Source: Asparagopsis taxiformis
Lineage: Eukaryota > Rhodophyta > Florideophyceae > Bonnemaisoniales > Bonnemaisoniaceae
DNA length: 64,000 bases
Assembly: GCA_030407315.1 (NCBI GenBank)
Contig: JALQPE010001833.1
Coordinates: 1-64,000 of the forward strand
Direction: 5' to 3'
Shown: in pieces, positions 55,849 through 64,000 of the stretch
How the letters are laid out: every line of letters begins with the position of its first letter
How positions within the stretch are numbered: position 1 is the first letter of the stretch
Translations under genes and position numbers: made by a program
The notes under the pieces: model-generated
What the model saw: the letters and a program-made list of their open reading frames with translations, nothing else
The model's database searches: none
What the model was told of the DNA's origin: nothing

Positions 55849-56165
55849 CCAGAACAGTAAAAATAGTGTCTCAGAACAGTATTTCTAGTGTTCTTCAGAA
55901 GAAACAGTACCAACATCGTCTCAGGACAGTGTGCAGTGCGCCATGAACAGTGAATGTACTGTTCTTCCTCGAAATACACTGATTTGAGAGCGGTGTATAT
56001 TGTTCTGGAGATTCGAATGTACTGCTCTACGAAAGAACAGTAAATAGTGTCCTGAAAAACAGTAAAAACAGTATTCATTGAACACAGAACGGTAAATGTG
56101 GTAACCGAGATGGTGAACTACTCTCATACGGAACAGTGTAAACTGTTCCAAAGATTTAAATCAGT
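55849..56165. repeat. Second array of GTTC..GAAC / AGAACAGT motifs
   Basis: About a dozen copies of AGAACAGT/ACTGTTCT and longer dyads (CAGAACAGT, GGAACAGTGTAAACTGTTCC) in 0.3 kb, the same motif family as 15.84-16.79 kb. Irregular spacing. Confidence 0.7.
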
Positions 56166-56733
56166 GTTGTTTAAGGTCAATGTTACTACGAATTGATCAG
56201 TCTAGACCGAACTCAGTCTAAAGCAAGAACTAAAACTTCCGGACAATGTTCTGGTCACTGGCGTGGCAACCATCACGACGAATGACCAAGGTTCCCCTTT
56301 TCAGTGAAGTCAAATGCGCTCGTTGACAAATTCAAACATCGTAGGATGTCAAAACCTGGTGTCGACAAATAGAGATGTGAAATAGACAGAGCTAGAGTCA
56401 CTAAGGATAAACTGCCAGCTTCCCGCACCCGCGCCCAAACTCGCCCCCCACCCGAACCGCCCATCACTTACACTCGAATGCAGCTTCGTCTGCAAGCTCT
56501 ATCCGATCCTCAAATGCGCCCCGCACCCAAGTCCCACTTGGCAGCCTGGGAGCGTCCCTCCGCACCGACCAGCGCTACCTCCCTCGTCGCGCCCTCCGCA
56601 GCCCTGGGAAAGCTCACCTAGACCCCTGCCATCGCAACAATGGCGCACCAGTGCCATCAGCCCGCGGGAGCAAGAAGCGCGCCCAAATATCCGCACTGCT
56701 ACGCATCGTCGCCGCATTATTATCCGACAATGC
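56166..56733. other. Upstream region of the methyltransferase-like gene
   Basis: No separate gene. From about 56650 a different frame encodes KKRAQISALLRIVAALLSD, which would fit well as the missing N-terminal part of the methyltransferase fold downstream; a 1-nt change near 56735 would be needed to join them. Confidence 0.4.
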
Positions 56734-58218
56734 ATGGACGCCGCCGGCCAAATCTTCGATCTATGCGGCGGATGCGGACGCACAGCCCTCGTACTAGCAT
56801 ACGCGCTACCGTCATGCCGCGTCACACTCGTCGACGCCAATAAAACCGCACTCTCCGTCGCTGTGTCGCGCGCCGCTGCAGCCAGACTCTGCAATTTCGC
56901 GACACTCAATGCGACAATCGAGACGCTCCGTCCACGAAAAGCCGCTCTGGTGCTCGCATTGCACGCGTGCGGCGGCGCTTCCGACATCGCGCTTGCATAT
57001 GCCATGCGTTGCAATGCTGCTTTCGTCGTTACCCCATGCTGTGTGGGCGGCCTCGTGTCCTCGAAGTCCGCTGTGAGCGGGGCCGGTGCCGCAACGCCGG
57101 TAACCGGCCCCGGTGGCTCCCAGATTAACTGGCAGAAACCGCGTAGTGAGCTGTTTCGTGCCCTGCTGACGGACGATGAGTACGTGCGACTCGCGCAAGC
57201 GACAGATTGTGCAGAGTTGCTTTCGGGGCGTGATGCGTGGCGGGGTGTTGCGAAAGCTATGCTGGAGCAGGATAGAATGTTGTGGTTGCTTGCGCAGCGG
57301 TACTGCGTGCGTTTGGTGAAGATTCCTGCCGAATGTACTCCGAAGAATGATGTGCTTGTTGGCTGGGATGGTGCCGCTATGGATGCTTTGCTGGACGCGC
57401 AGTGGTTGTTGGATGATGCTGCCAATGCTGTTATACGCGACGTGCGTGAAGAGAGTGTAATTCGTGGGTTTAGTGTGGAGGAAATACGAACCGTTGAAGC
57501 GGTGTTGAAGGAACATGTTTTGAATAATCCATCCGGCAATTATGCCTTCCCAGAGACCCTTGGGTCGCGAGAAAGAAAGGTTGTTCATGCGGTCGCAGAA
57601 TCACTTGGATTGTATCATATCAGCTCCGGCAAGGGGTCGAGTCGGTTCGTCAGCGTGAGTCGCACAGAATTCTTGCCTGTGTTTTTCGACGGATTCGTCG
57701 GGATAGGCGGTCAAGTTGTTGAACAGCTGTGCGCGTCGTTGAATAAATTTGTTCCAAAAGCGTGCCGTGAAAGAAGAGAAGAGTTACGCGGTGACTCGCA
57801 CCACGTGCCAATTCTGTCGCCTTGAGAGATTCCACAATTGGCTTATCGGTATAAACATGATACAACCGCGTTGCTGCGTAAAGTATATGAGCGATTGCAA
57901 GGCACGTCGTTTTGTGTGCATGGAATTGGTCGCGCGGCAAAATCGGTGCGTCGACATGGAGATGTGTCCATCGATGGTTCGCTATATGACGAACGATTTG
58001 TGCGTGAAAGCGAGCTGGAGCACGTAGACAACGAGGCGTATATCGCGGTGGTTACCTGGTCGGAGGCTGATCAGTTGCGGACGGACTTGGGATTGGGTAT
58101 GGCAGATTTACATATCACACTCGGATTTTCTGAGAAGGACATTTACAATGTTGCCAAAGATCAGAGTACAATTTTGCACAGAAAGGAAGGCTTCTGTTCG
58201 CCATGGAAGACTTCATAA
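56734..58218 (+). pseudogene. Methyltransferase_32-like + R3H + 2H-phosphoesterase-like frame, one in-frame stop
   Basis: The ATG at 56734 lies just inside the methyltransferase fold: IFDLCGGCGRTALVLAY is SAM motif I and LALHACGGASDIAL the HACG motif shared by METTL25/GSTCD-type enzymes. Residues ~245-310 form an R3H single-stranded nucleic-acid-binding domain (SRERKVVHAVAESLGL, GKGSSRFVSVSR). TGA at 57823-57825 interrupts the frame, which continues in phase with DGSLYDERFVRESE and DLHITLGFSEKDI, resembling the C-terminal region of plant 'Swiss army knife RNA repair-like' 2H proteins. If the stop is real, two genes or a broken fusion result. Probable RNA-modification/repair role; host-like. 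Confidence 0.6.
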
Positions 58219-58452
58219 AGTTGCACGTCAAAGCATTTGCACAAACTCATATTCGCACCAGCTGTTTCCCACTTTTATGAAAATCAAAACGTTCCCAACG
58301 CCCATACAGTTTCCCCAATTCTATCACATAGTTAAACCCACTGACTATTTCGTTGCTACAAACCCACACAATATTTTCTAGGGTTGTTGAGCAGCAATGC
58401 CTTCCAATGGAGGTCTTGCACCCTCCGGCATGATATCCTAAATTCTTATCAA
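58219..58452. other. Intergenic, no gene
   Basis: AT-rich sequence between convergent genes; nothing recognised. Confidence 0.4.
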
Positions 58453-59070
58453 TCAGCCAGTTCCATCCTTATCGAGGCCTCGGCCGAACATATCGCGCTC
58501 CAGATATTCCCAATTTGTTGCAACAGGTTCATCAACGCTAGACACAACACAAAAGTTTGTCACAGTCAACCATGTTGCGACGGTGACAACGACAGCAAAT
58601 GCAGCAACGATTCCTAGAACACGGGCAATTGCTCCCCCACTACAACCACCAACTCCGCTGATCGAATCGTTTTCATTAATTGGATTGCCATCGGGAACTG
58701 GAGCAGCAATTCTCGTCAAATTCCAAGCGACAAATAGACCTTCATTGCTTGTTCTCATAATGATGACATTTTCTTCCGACGTAAAATCAACATAATCTTT
58801 TTCATCAAGAGCCAAGTTATAACATGTCTATGGTGAACATGTGGGTCGTTCCAGTGAAATGGGATTCACAAGTCTTCCCACAACAATTTGGTCGAATGGA
58901 GTTGAATCAAAACTTGAAGAATTCCACCTAGTGCGAAGTTCCAGGCATTGTTCGGGAAGAGATTCGTTATCGCCCTTCATGAGTATATACGGAAACACGT
59001 CGGCGAAATTTTCAACTTCAGTCACAAAGCCAGAGTCGATGATTGATTTTTTCGGCACTTCAGCAAGCAT
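58453..59070 (-). pseudogene. Small single-pass membrane protein, one in-frame stop
   Basis: Read leftward from ATG 59070: 80 codons without a signal peptide, a TAG at 58828-58830, then the same frame continues for about 120 more codons. The second part has acidic/polar sequence (DEKDYVDFTSEEN), a Gly/Asn/Pro linker and a clear membrane helix (ARVLGIVAAFAVVVTVATWL) near its C-terminus. No family is recognised. Continuation in phase across the stop suggests one gene with a nonsense change, or alternatively two unrelated short frames. It is divergent from the secreted-protein gene at 59439, about 370 bp away. Confidence 0.4.
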
Positions 59071-59346
59071 GATTTAGAGACGATTTGGCTGTGAGAAAGC
59101 CTCCGTATACACCTTGAGAGTAGTAACATCACCAACCATTGGTTCGGCCAATGATTATTCTATTCAATCTTCTCTGTAATCACACCATCCATCCAACTCC
59201 ATCTTGCTTCCCGACATGCACCCATCCACCCACATTCTTCAACCAGCTGTACCCATCCACATCACCCAACGTACTTCAACACGCATAACCGCTCTAATTA
59301 GCCCAAATCTGCCAATGATCCACCAAGCACGCCACATGCAATCGTC

Positions 59347-59353
59347 TATAAAA
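59347..59353 (+). promoter_or_regulatory. TATA box of the secreted-protein gene
   Basis: TATAAAA, 86 bp upstream of ATG 59439, in a CA-rich region. Confidence 0.65.
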
Positions 59354-59438
59354 CCGCAACGATATCCGCATCCATCAAGCTATTCACACCAACTACCACA
59401 CCATCATCACCACCCTCGCACGATCTACCAACTACAAA

Positions 59439-60056
59439 ATGGCCTCCAAATCTCTCGTCACAACCATCTTCCTATCCATGCTGCTCACCACAGCCCTCTG
59501 TCATTCGACCAACCCCGTTGCATCCACCACACTTCGCCAACTCTCACGTCCAAGGCGCTTTCGTCTCAACCAGGCAGCCACCGAACGTCTCTGCCAACGG
59601 AGCGGATGTGAATTGACCCGATGCTTCCGCAGACGCAGGACAGGAACCACAGCACCGATTCGTGGATTCCGATGCCGCGTTTCAAGAACATCTCCTTTAC
59701 CAACGCCAACTGCGCCGCCGACAGGCCGAATCCTGCTGTGCAATATCGACAAACAGCTGCTTCTCACCGTTCGCACAACGCTCAACGGCGTGAGAGGCGT
59801 GCTAGTGTTCAGAACGTACGGTCAAGCTTTCGACGCGGATCGACAGAGAGAGGCCATGTGTCTCCAAAATGGCTCGGCTGGTATCTCAATCTCCAACGCC
59901 ATTCGTCTGTCAGGGCCCGGATGCGTCCCGCAGCAAACGTGCAAGATCCGCTCCGGCGGTCGCTGCACCTGCTTGCCGGAGACGATGTTCTGCCTCCGAA
60001 CACCGATTTCTAACGCGCTGGAGATGAACTGTCCGGCGCCGACACTGATTGACTAG
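59439..60056 (+). CDS. Secreted cysteine-rich protein
   Basis: ATG 59439, 205 codons. The N-terminus is a typical signal peptide: MASKSLV, then a hydrophobic core TTIFLSMLLTTALC, cleavage probably near residue 21-23. A basic Arg/Pro/Thr-rich stretch follows (~25-90) and then a compact region with many Cys residues (LLCNID, AMCLQ, GCVPQQTC, GGRCTCLPETMFC, NCPAP) likely disulfide-bonded outside the cell. No known family. A TATA box precedes it and AATAAA lies at 60231. The basic linker could be a pro-region. Cell-wall or defence roles would be guesses. Confidence 0.7.
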   Translation: MASKSLVTTIFLSMLLTTALCHSTNPVASTTLRQLSRPRRFRLNQAATERLCQRSGCELTRCFRRRRTGTTAPIRGFRCRVSRTSPLPTPTAPPTGRILLCNIDKQLLLTVRTTLNGVRGVLVFRTYGQAFDADRQREAMCLQNGSAGISISNAIRLSGPGCVPQQTCKIRSGGRCTCLPETMFCLRTPISNALEMNCPAPTLID

Positions 60057-60383
60057 AGCGCTTCGGGTATGACAGCCGGTGTAGGCGTTGCTGAGTTTTC
60101 GTTTTAGTAACGATTTACCTAGAATCACTATTAAATTTCTACTCTATTACACATGGTCGCTGAAAGTCATTCCTAGCCAATAGACCCGTTTTTCTTCATA
60201 ATTACATCCAAAATTCAACCCCAACTACCCAATAAAAAAATCAGCAGCAGCGAATCTCATAATCTACTCGCCCACTTGGCATTGTACAGTACGCTACTCT
60301 ACGAAATACTCTATCCCTACTGGCCCGTATGGCCACACGTTGCACACAGGGCACGCTAAGTTGTACTTGGCCAACCGCTACAC

Positions 60384-61217
60384 ATGGCCATTTCAGTAGT
60401 GTACAGTGAAGTAGAAGGAGAATCGTGTATGCACAGGGTGCTCTGCCCTGGATTCCGGCGATTGTGGCTTGTGAGGCTCTTCTTGCCATGGTTTCGCAAA
60501 TCCATTTTTGCGGGATCACAAACCAACCCACGCACACGTCTGCAGCCCCTCCGCAAAATCCGCCCCACTTTTCGCCTATCTATTCTTGCCGTGTTTATCG
60601 CTGCTGCGTTTTACATCTCCACTTCCCGTGATCTATACTTCTTCAACTTTCTATTGGTCAAATCAGATGTATCGTCCACCTTTCTGCATTCTACATCGAC
60701 TGATGAGCAAGTACCCAGCTCCTCTAATCGTTCCGTGATGGCAGGTTATGTGTCGTCTACACGTGTGCCTCCATTTCAAGAAAGCGTCGTGCCGTTGAGG
60801 CTGGGTCAGTTTGCGCGGCAGGTGGCGAGACGCGTGCATTCACAACTGTTAGGTAACAAGTCGTACGTAGCGATACAGATGCGTACTGGGAAGGCATTTT
60901 CGTACTTTGAAAAAGCCGAGACCAGGAGGGTGGCTGCGAGAGAGAAGGTACACCGATACCGCGCGTTTGTAAACTGGATTGCGAATTGCACGGAAGAAGT
61001 GATATCAGAGGCGAAACGACAAGCCGAAGGGCTTGGGAATAGTGCTGTGTTTTATATTGCATCTGATATGTATAATCACGGGTGGAAGGGCGGAGAAACG
61101 GCGTCGATTCGAGCTTATCTGGCGACGAATGCGGCGAAGACAACTGTGCGGCATAATTACGTCCCCCGACACAGTTTGCGCCCCCGTCCCAACATCTCTA
61201 TTCGTTTGCGTCAATAA
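60384..61217 (+). CDS. Type II membrane glycosyltransferase-like protein
   Basis: A 277-codon frame ending TAA 61217. A basic N-terminal tail leads to one membrane helix (LSILAVFIAAAFYI, ~67-80), the Golgi type II arrangement. The luminal part holds SYVAIQMRTGKAFSYF and VFYIASDMYNHGWKGGE, which look like the hR..(D/G) and ASD..... motifs of fucosyltransferase-type (GT-B, O-fucosyltransferase/FUT-like) enzymes, so transfer of a sugar from GDP-fucose is a possible role. The luminal domain is short for the family and the C-terminus (RPRPNISIRLRQ) does not look like a natural end, so 3' truncation is possible. Confidence 0.5.
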   Translation: MAISVVYSEVEGESCMHRVLCPGFRRLWLVRLFLPWFRKSIFAGSQTNPRTRLQPLRKIRPTFRLSILAVFIAAAFYISTSRDLYFFNFLLVKSDVSSTFLHSTSTDEQVPSSSNRSVMAGYVSSTRVPPFQESVVPLRLGQFARQVARRVHSQLLGNKSYVAIQMRTGKAFSYFEKAETRRVAAREKVHRYRAFVNWIANCTEEVISEAKRQAEGLGNSAVFYIASDMYNHGWKGGETASIRAYLATNAAKTTVRHNYVPRHSLRPRPNISIRLRQ

Positions 61218-61314
61218 ATCTACTTTTCGGCTACATGCGTGATCGTGTGATGCATTTCCCCTCTTTATCAGTCGTATCCGTAATGGCTTTCAGACAGAAC
61301 GCTTCTTGCAATAG

Positions 61315-62950
61315 TTAACCGCTAGGTCCAGCAGCTCCCCCGCTTTCCAGCCGCGTGTTCGCCTCTTCTACTATAGTCAACTTGTCAGTACCGGCGTGAC
61401 TAATGAACACGTCGTAGACTTCATCTGATGGAGGTGGATGTGGTTGTGAAAGGAGTGGCAGAGGAGGCTCATCTCGGCGCGGGAGTTGAGTGCTGTCTAT
61501 GACCAGATCAATGTGATTCATACGGTACAACGATGAAATAAATAGTCGGGATGTATCAGGGAAATAATGAGCCCCATCGACAGCACCTTCCACGGTGGCT
61601 ATAGTGAAGGATGAGTCGCCTTCCTTGTATGTTACATTCGATGGAAATAAAAATGAAGAAGAGCGCCAGGAGAACTCTTGATTGCAAACAAGCAGAGGAT
61701 TTGCAGCTATGTTCGATGCAGTACTGTCGCCATCGGGTTGTACTCCGTCAAACAGCTCCCCTGACGATACATTCCACGACATTGATTTGCTCTCACCTGC
61801 CCCTATCTCTCCGTCTACCAAGGCACCTGCAATAGCTGAGATGAGGCTACAATCCGGGCTGAACCACATCGACTCAATGCCTCGGTTCGGACCTTCTTGC
61901 GCCGTACTACCGGAGTCATCAGAACCTGAAGAATGCGATGACACTTCTTCACCGTCGGGTGTTAACGACAACGCCTAATCATCAAAATCTGAGAATGAGT
62001 GCAGCACATTGCCGTTCTGCACGTCGACGACTTGTACGAAACAATTTCTTGAACCAGCTTGAAATGCAACGAATCGGCGATTATTTGACACAGCGAGTTG
62101 TTCAGGCCAATGAAAATTAATCGAAATTTTGCAGCTGGAAATGACGCGATCGGTTTGTTGTGACACGTCCTCCATGCTGCGTATCTCCAGACATTTCGAC
62201 GGATCATTCCACGTCAACATTGTTGCCGCATCCTCAGAAACTGCAAATCCGACCACGCCTGGTAAGAACACATCGTCTTGTTCGTTGCTGCTGCTGACGG
62301 GCTGCGCATCCCAAACTTGTACTTTTCTCCCATCCAACCCGAACAATTCCGAGTCATCTCTGACACAAAACTCACAGTCAGAATAAATGGATACATTGAG
62401 AAGAGTCTGCATCAACGATGCTTCCCGACCGTCGTTGCTAACACGCCAAATCCAGATAAAATATAAACTCGTAGAATATAAAAAGCGCCCATCACTATTG
62501 AATAGTACACTTTCCACCTCATCGATAGATTGTTCAGGTGACATCCAGAGATTTTCGCCGCTCCGCACATCCCAAATCCGAGTCGTGTCATCAGACGATC
62601 CTGAGGCCAGTAAGTTCCCATCACGTGTCAGCACCACGCAGTTCACATGATGTGCGTGCCCCTCAAACACTTTCGCACTGTCCTCAAAGCTTTCAGTTTC
62701 CCAAACATGGATATTTCGATCCAATGACCCGGATACCATAATATCTTCACTTCCACTCACTGGCAGCGAAGACACGCGATTATCATGCGCGTTGACAGTC
62801 TGAATTGTCGTACCGCTATCTATATCCATCACTACTAGTCGTCCTCGACTAGTACCAACAACCAATTTCCCCACCGATGGCAGTACTTGCATGCTGGTGG
62901 AATTCTCTTTGTGTTCTAGTTTAGCTTTCATAGATCTCCAATTCTCGTAC
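61315..62950 (-). pseudogene. WD40-repeat protein, 5' truncated and with one in-frame stop
   Basis: Read leftward from the transposon junction near 62950. WD40 blades are evident: AHDNRVSSLPVSGSEDIMVS, SLDRNIHVWETES, GHAHHVNCVVLTRDGNLLAS, SSDDTTRIWDVRSG, SDGRFLYSTS..IWIWRV, RKVQVWDAQ and later degenerate blades. TAG at 61975-61977 interrupts the frame, which continues in phase with another blade-like part (GIESMWFSPDCSLISAIAG) to 61315. The open frame extends upstream to 63240, but codons beyond ~62950 derive from the inserted transposon's 126-bp repeats. The true 5' end is therefore missing or beyond the insertion. WD40 propellers act as protein-interaction platforms; a specific role cannot be given. 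Confidence 0.7.
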
Positions 62951-63146
62951 TCGAGGTCGTGCAGCCGATGACCACACGTGCAGCCTGGATACATTGTGGT
63001 ACACGTGTTATGGTCAGCGGTACTAGAACCAGTTACAAGATTGGCCCACTGCACACCGGAAATGGGAGGTATGCACCAGAGGTCGTGCAGCTGATGACCA
63101 CACGTGCAGCCTGGATACATTGTGGTACACGTGTTATGGTCAGCGG
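62950..63146. repeat. ~126-bp subterminal repeat, partial array
   Basis: About 1.5 units, with ATGGTCAGCGGT at 63010 and 63136. Each carries GATGACCACACGTG, as in the 125-bp array of copy 1. Confidence 0.85.
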
Positions 63147-63616
63147 TAGTGAAACCAGTGACACAAACGCACTCATTGACCGTACAATGTGGTTCGGAAC
63201 ACTTATGAGGGGTAGCGAATTCAGTGGCGAGGGTGTTCACAACGTTATTGAAACGTGACCCCTAGAAGCAGTGATATCGATGACCCCTGCAATGCTAATG
63301 GAAATGTTGATTGTTTTGTTCTGGTTCGTGTCACTTGCTTTTCGATGATCATCGTTGTATCAACGACGACAACGCATACGGTCCTGGCTCTGCGGAAAGG
63401 TAACATATCTAAATTGCGCCGTAACCTCCGGTGTGTTTCATGGGCCATTCTTGATCTCTAGATAGGTGATAAATAAAAGTACACTGGGGGATATCAAATC
63501 TCGCTTAGTTCTATTACGGAGGTCTACGGGTTCGTACTCTGCACTTCGCAGTTCAATGTACCACTGGTCGTGTGGTATCGTGGTATTCATCTCATTCGTT
63601 GGTAACCAGCCTGGAA

Positions 63617-63966
63617 ATGGTTCGGCACAGACTTCTACGTTCTGGAACGCATTACAGGCAGCGGAAAGATCGATTCAGAGCTTGCACAACTACTGGAAAC
63701 GCAAATGCAATAGCATGTGTTCCACCTACGACGGAAAGTCTTCCCAGCCGGACTAGCTTCACAGAAAGTGTTCTGGATGAAGTTGTTGATGCTTTAATCG
63801 ACAGGATACTCAGCAACCTCGATGAGGAAGACGAGTCCGATACCGAAAACGGCGAGGAATACTCTTTCCACTTTAAATGGAAATCTCTGATCGCTGTTAT
63901 GTCCGTGGCTGGATTAGTGCGTTTCTCAGTAGATCAGTACAAAAAATTTGTTACCTGTGTGAACTG
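63617..63966 (+). pseudogene. Transposase 5' fragment of copy 2
   Basis: Starts at the same ATG as copy 1 and keeps its frame for ~117 codons, including the acidic stretch (EEDESDTENGEE) and SFHFKWKSLIAVM, then is fused to 3' non-coding transposon sequence by the internal deletion. The catalytic region is absent, so there is no transposase activity. Shared coding sequence between the two copies supports the start chosen for the full-length gene. Confidence 0.8.
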
Positions 63967-64000
63967 TCTCACTTCTTCCGTGATTCGAGTTGCAACTATA

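Larger units (their letters stand above)
62950..64000 (+). mobile_element. Plavaka-like transposon, copy 2, internally deleted, cut by window end
   Basis: The sequence matches copy 1 from the subterminal array through the leader into the transposase gene: 62950-63146 the ~126-bp repeats, 63147-63616 the leader, 63617 the transposase ATG. After 63966 it jumps from the equivalent of 10940 to that of about 14007 in the 3' region. About 3.07 kb, nearly all of the transposase, is missing, so this is a non-autonomous derivative. The right end is outside the window. Confidence 0.85.

Noticed and set aside
23737..61977. Stop-codon reassignment in this genome
   Set aside because: TAA, TAG and TGA all interrupt frames and all also end intact genes (9314 TAG, 13749 TGA, 20653 TAA, 60056 TAG).

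Overview
The window reads as a transposon-dense, intron-poor eukaryotic nuclear contig. Reasons: chromodomain Ty3/gypsy retroelements, a piggyBac-type transposase, a Tnp2/Plavaka-type DDE transposase, SET, R3H and WD40 proteins, TATA boxes and no operons. The mix of long single-exon frames, chromointegrases and element-encoded DNA methyltransferase/ParB-like proteins would suit a florideophyte red alga such as Chondrus, but that is an inference from style, not a species call.

Layout. 0-5 kb: poorly conserved coding remnants and a 57-bp minisatellite (3.17-4.13 kb). 5.3-9.3 kb: an open SF1 (UPF1-like) helicase gene. 9.44-15.6 kb: a Plavaka/CACTA-like DNA transposon with an intact-looking transposase, five 125-bp subterminal repeats on the left and related motifs on the right. 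15.84-16.8 kb: an array of GTTC..GAAC dyads. 16.85-23.3 kb: GC-rich sequence, probably leader or LTR-type DNA of gypsy element A, split by an intact piggyBac (18.33-21.17 kb) with perfect 19-bp terminal inverted repeats. 23.3-30.3 kb: gypsy element A (gag, pol, chromodomain), broken by two stops and a frameshift. 30.4-38.1 kb: related gypsy element B, broken by a 5-nt insertion and one stop. 38.4-41.7 kb: a decayed opposite-strand reading frame. 42-43.9 kb: pyrimidine-skewed and short repeated DNA.

43.9-52.7 kb is the most unusual part. Two head-to-head coding blocks are embedded among three copies of one ~200-bp repeat: a leftward ParB-like plus Fe(II)/2OG-dioxygenase-like block, and a rightward block with an unknown N-terminal domain, a beta-class amino DNA methyltransferase (DPPY) and a SET domain. 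The repeats around the rightward block are in inverted orientation, as for a DNA transposon. Together these look like a mobile element carrying a possible DNA-methylation writer, a possible oxidative modifier and a histone-methyltransferase-like domain. The copy here carries several frameshifts.

52.9-56.2 kb: a large unrecognised coiled-coil protein, a short reverse-strand fragment and a second GTTC..GAAC array. 56.7-63 kb resembles host genes: a methyltransferase-R3H-phosphoesterase-like frame, a small membrane protein, a secreted Cys-rich protein, a type II membrane glycosyltransferase-like protein and a WD40 protein. The WD40 frame is cut at its 5' end by a second copy of the Plavaka-like element (62.95-64.0 kb), which has lost about 3.07 kb internally relative to the first copy.

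Three of the host-like frames and four mobile-element frames are interrupted by single in-frame stops (TAA, TAG and TGA all occur), so decay is more likely than stop-codon reassignment.
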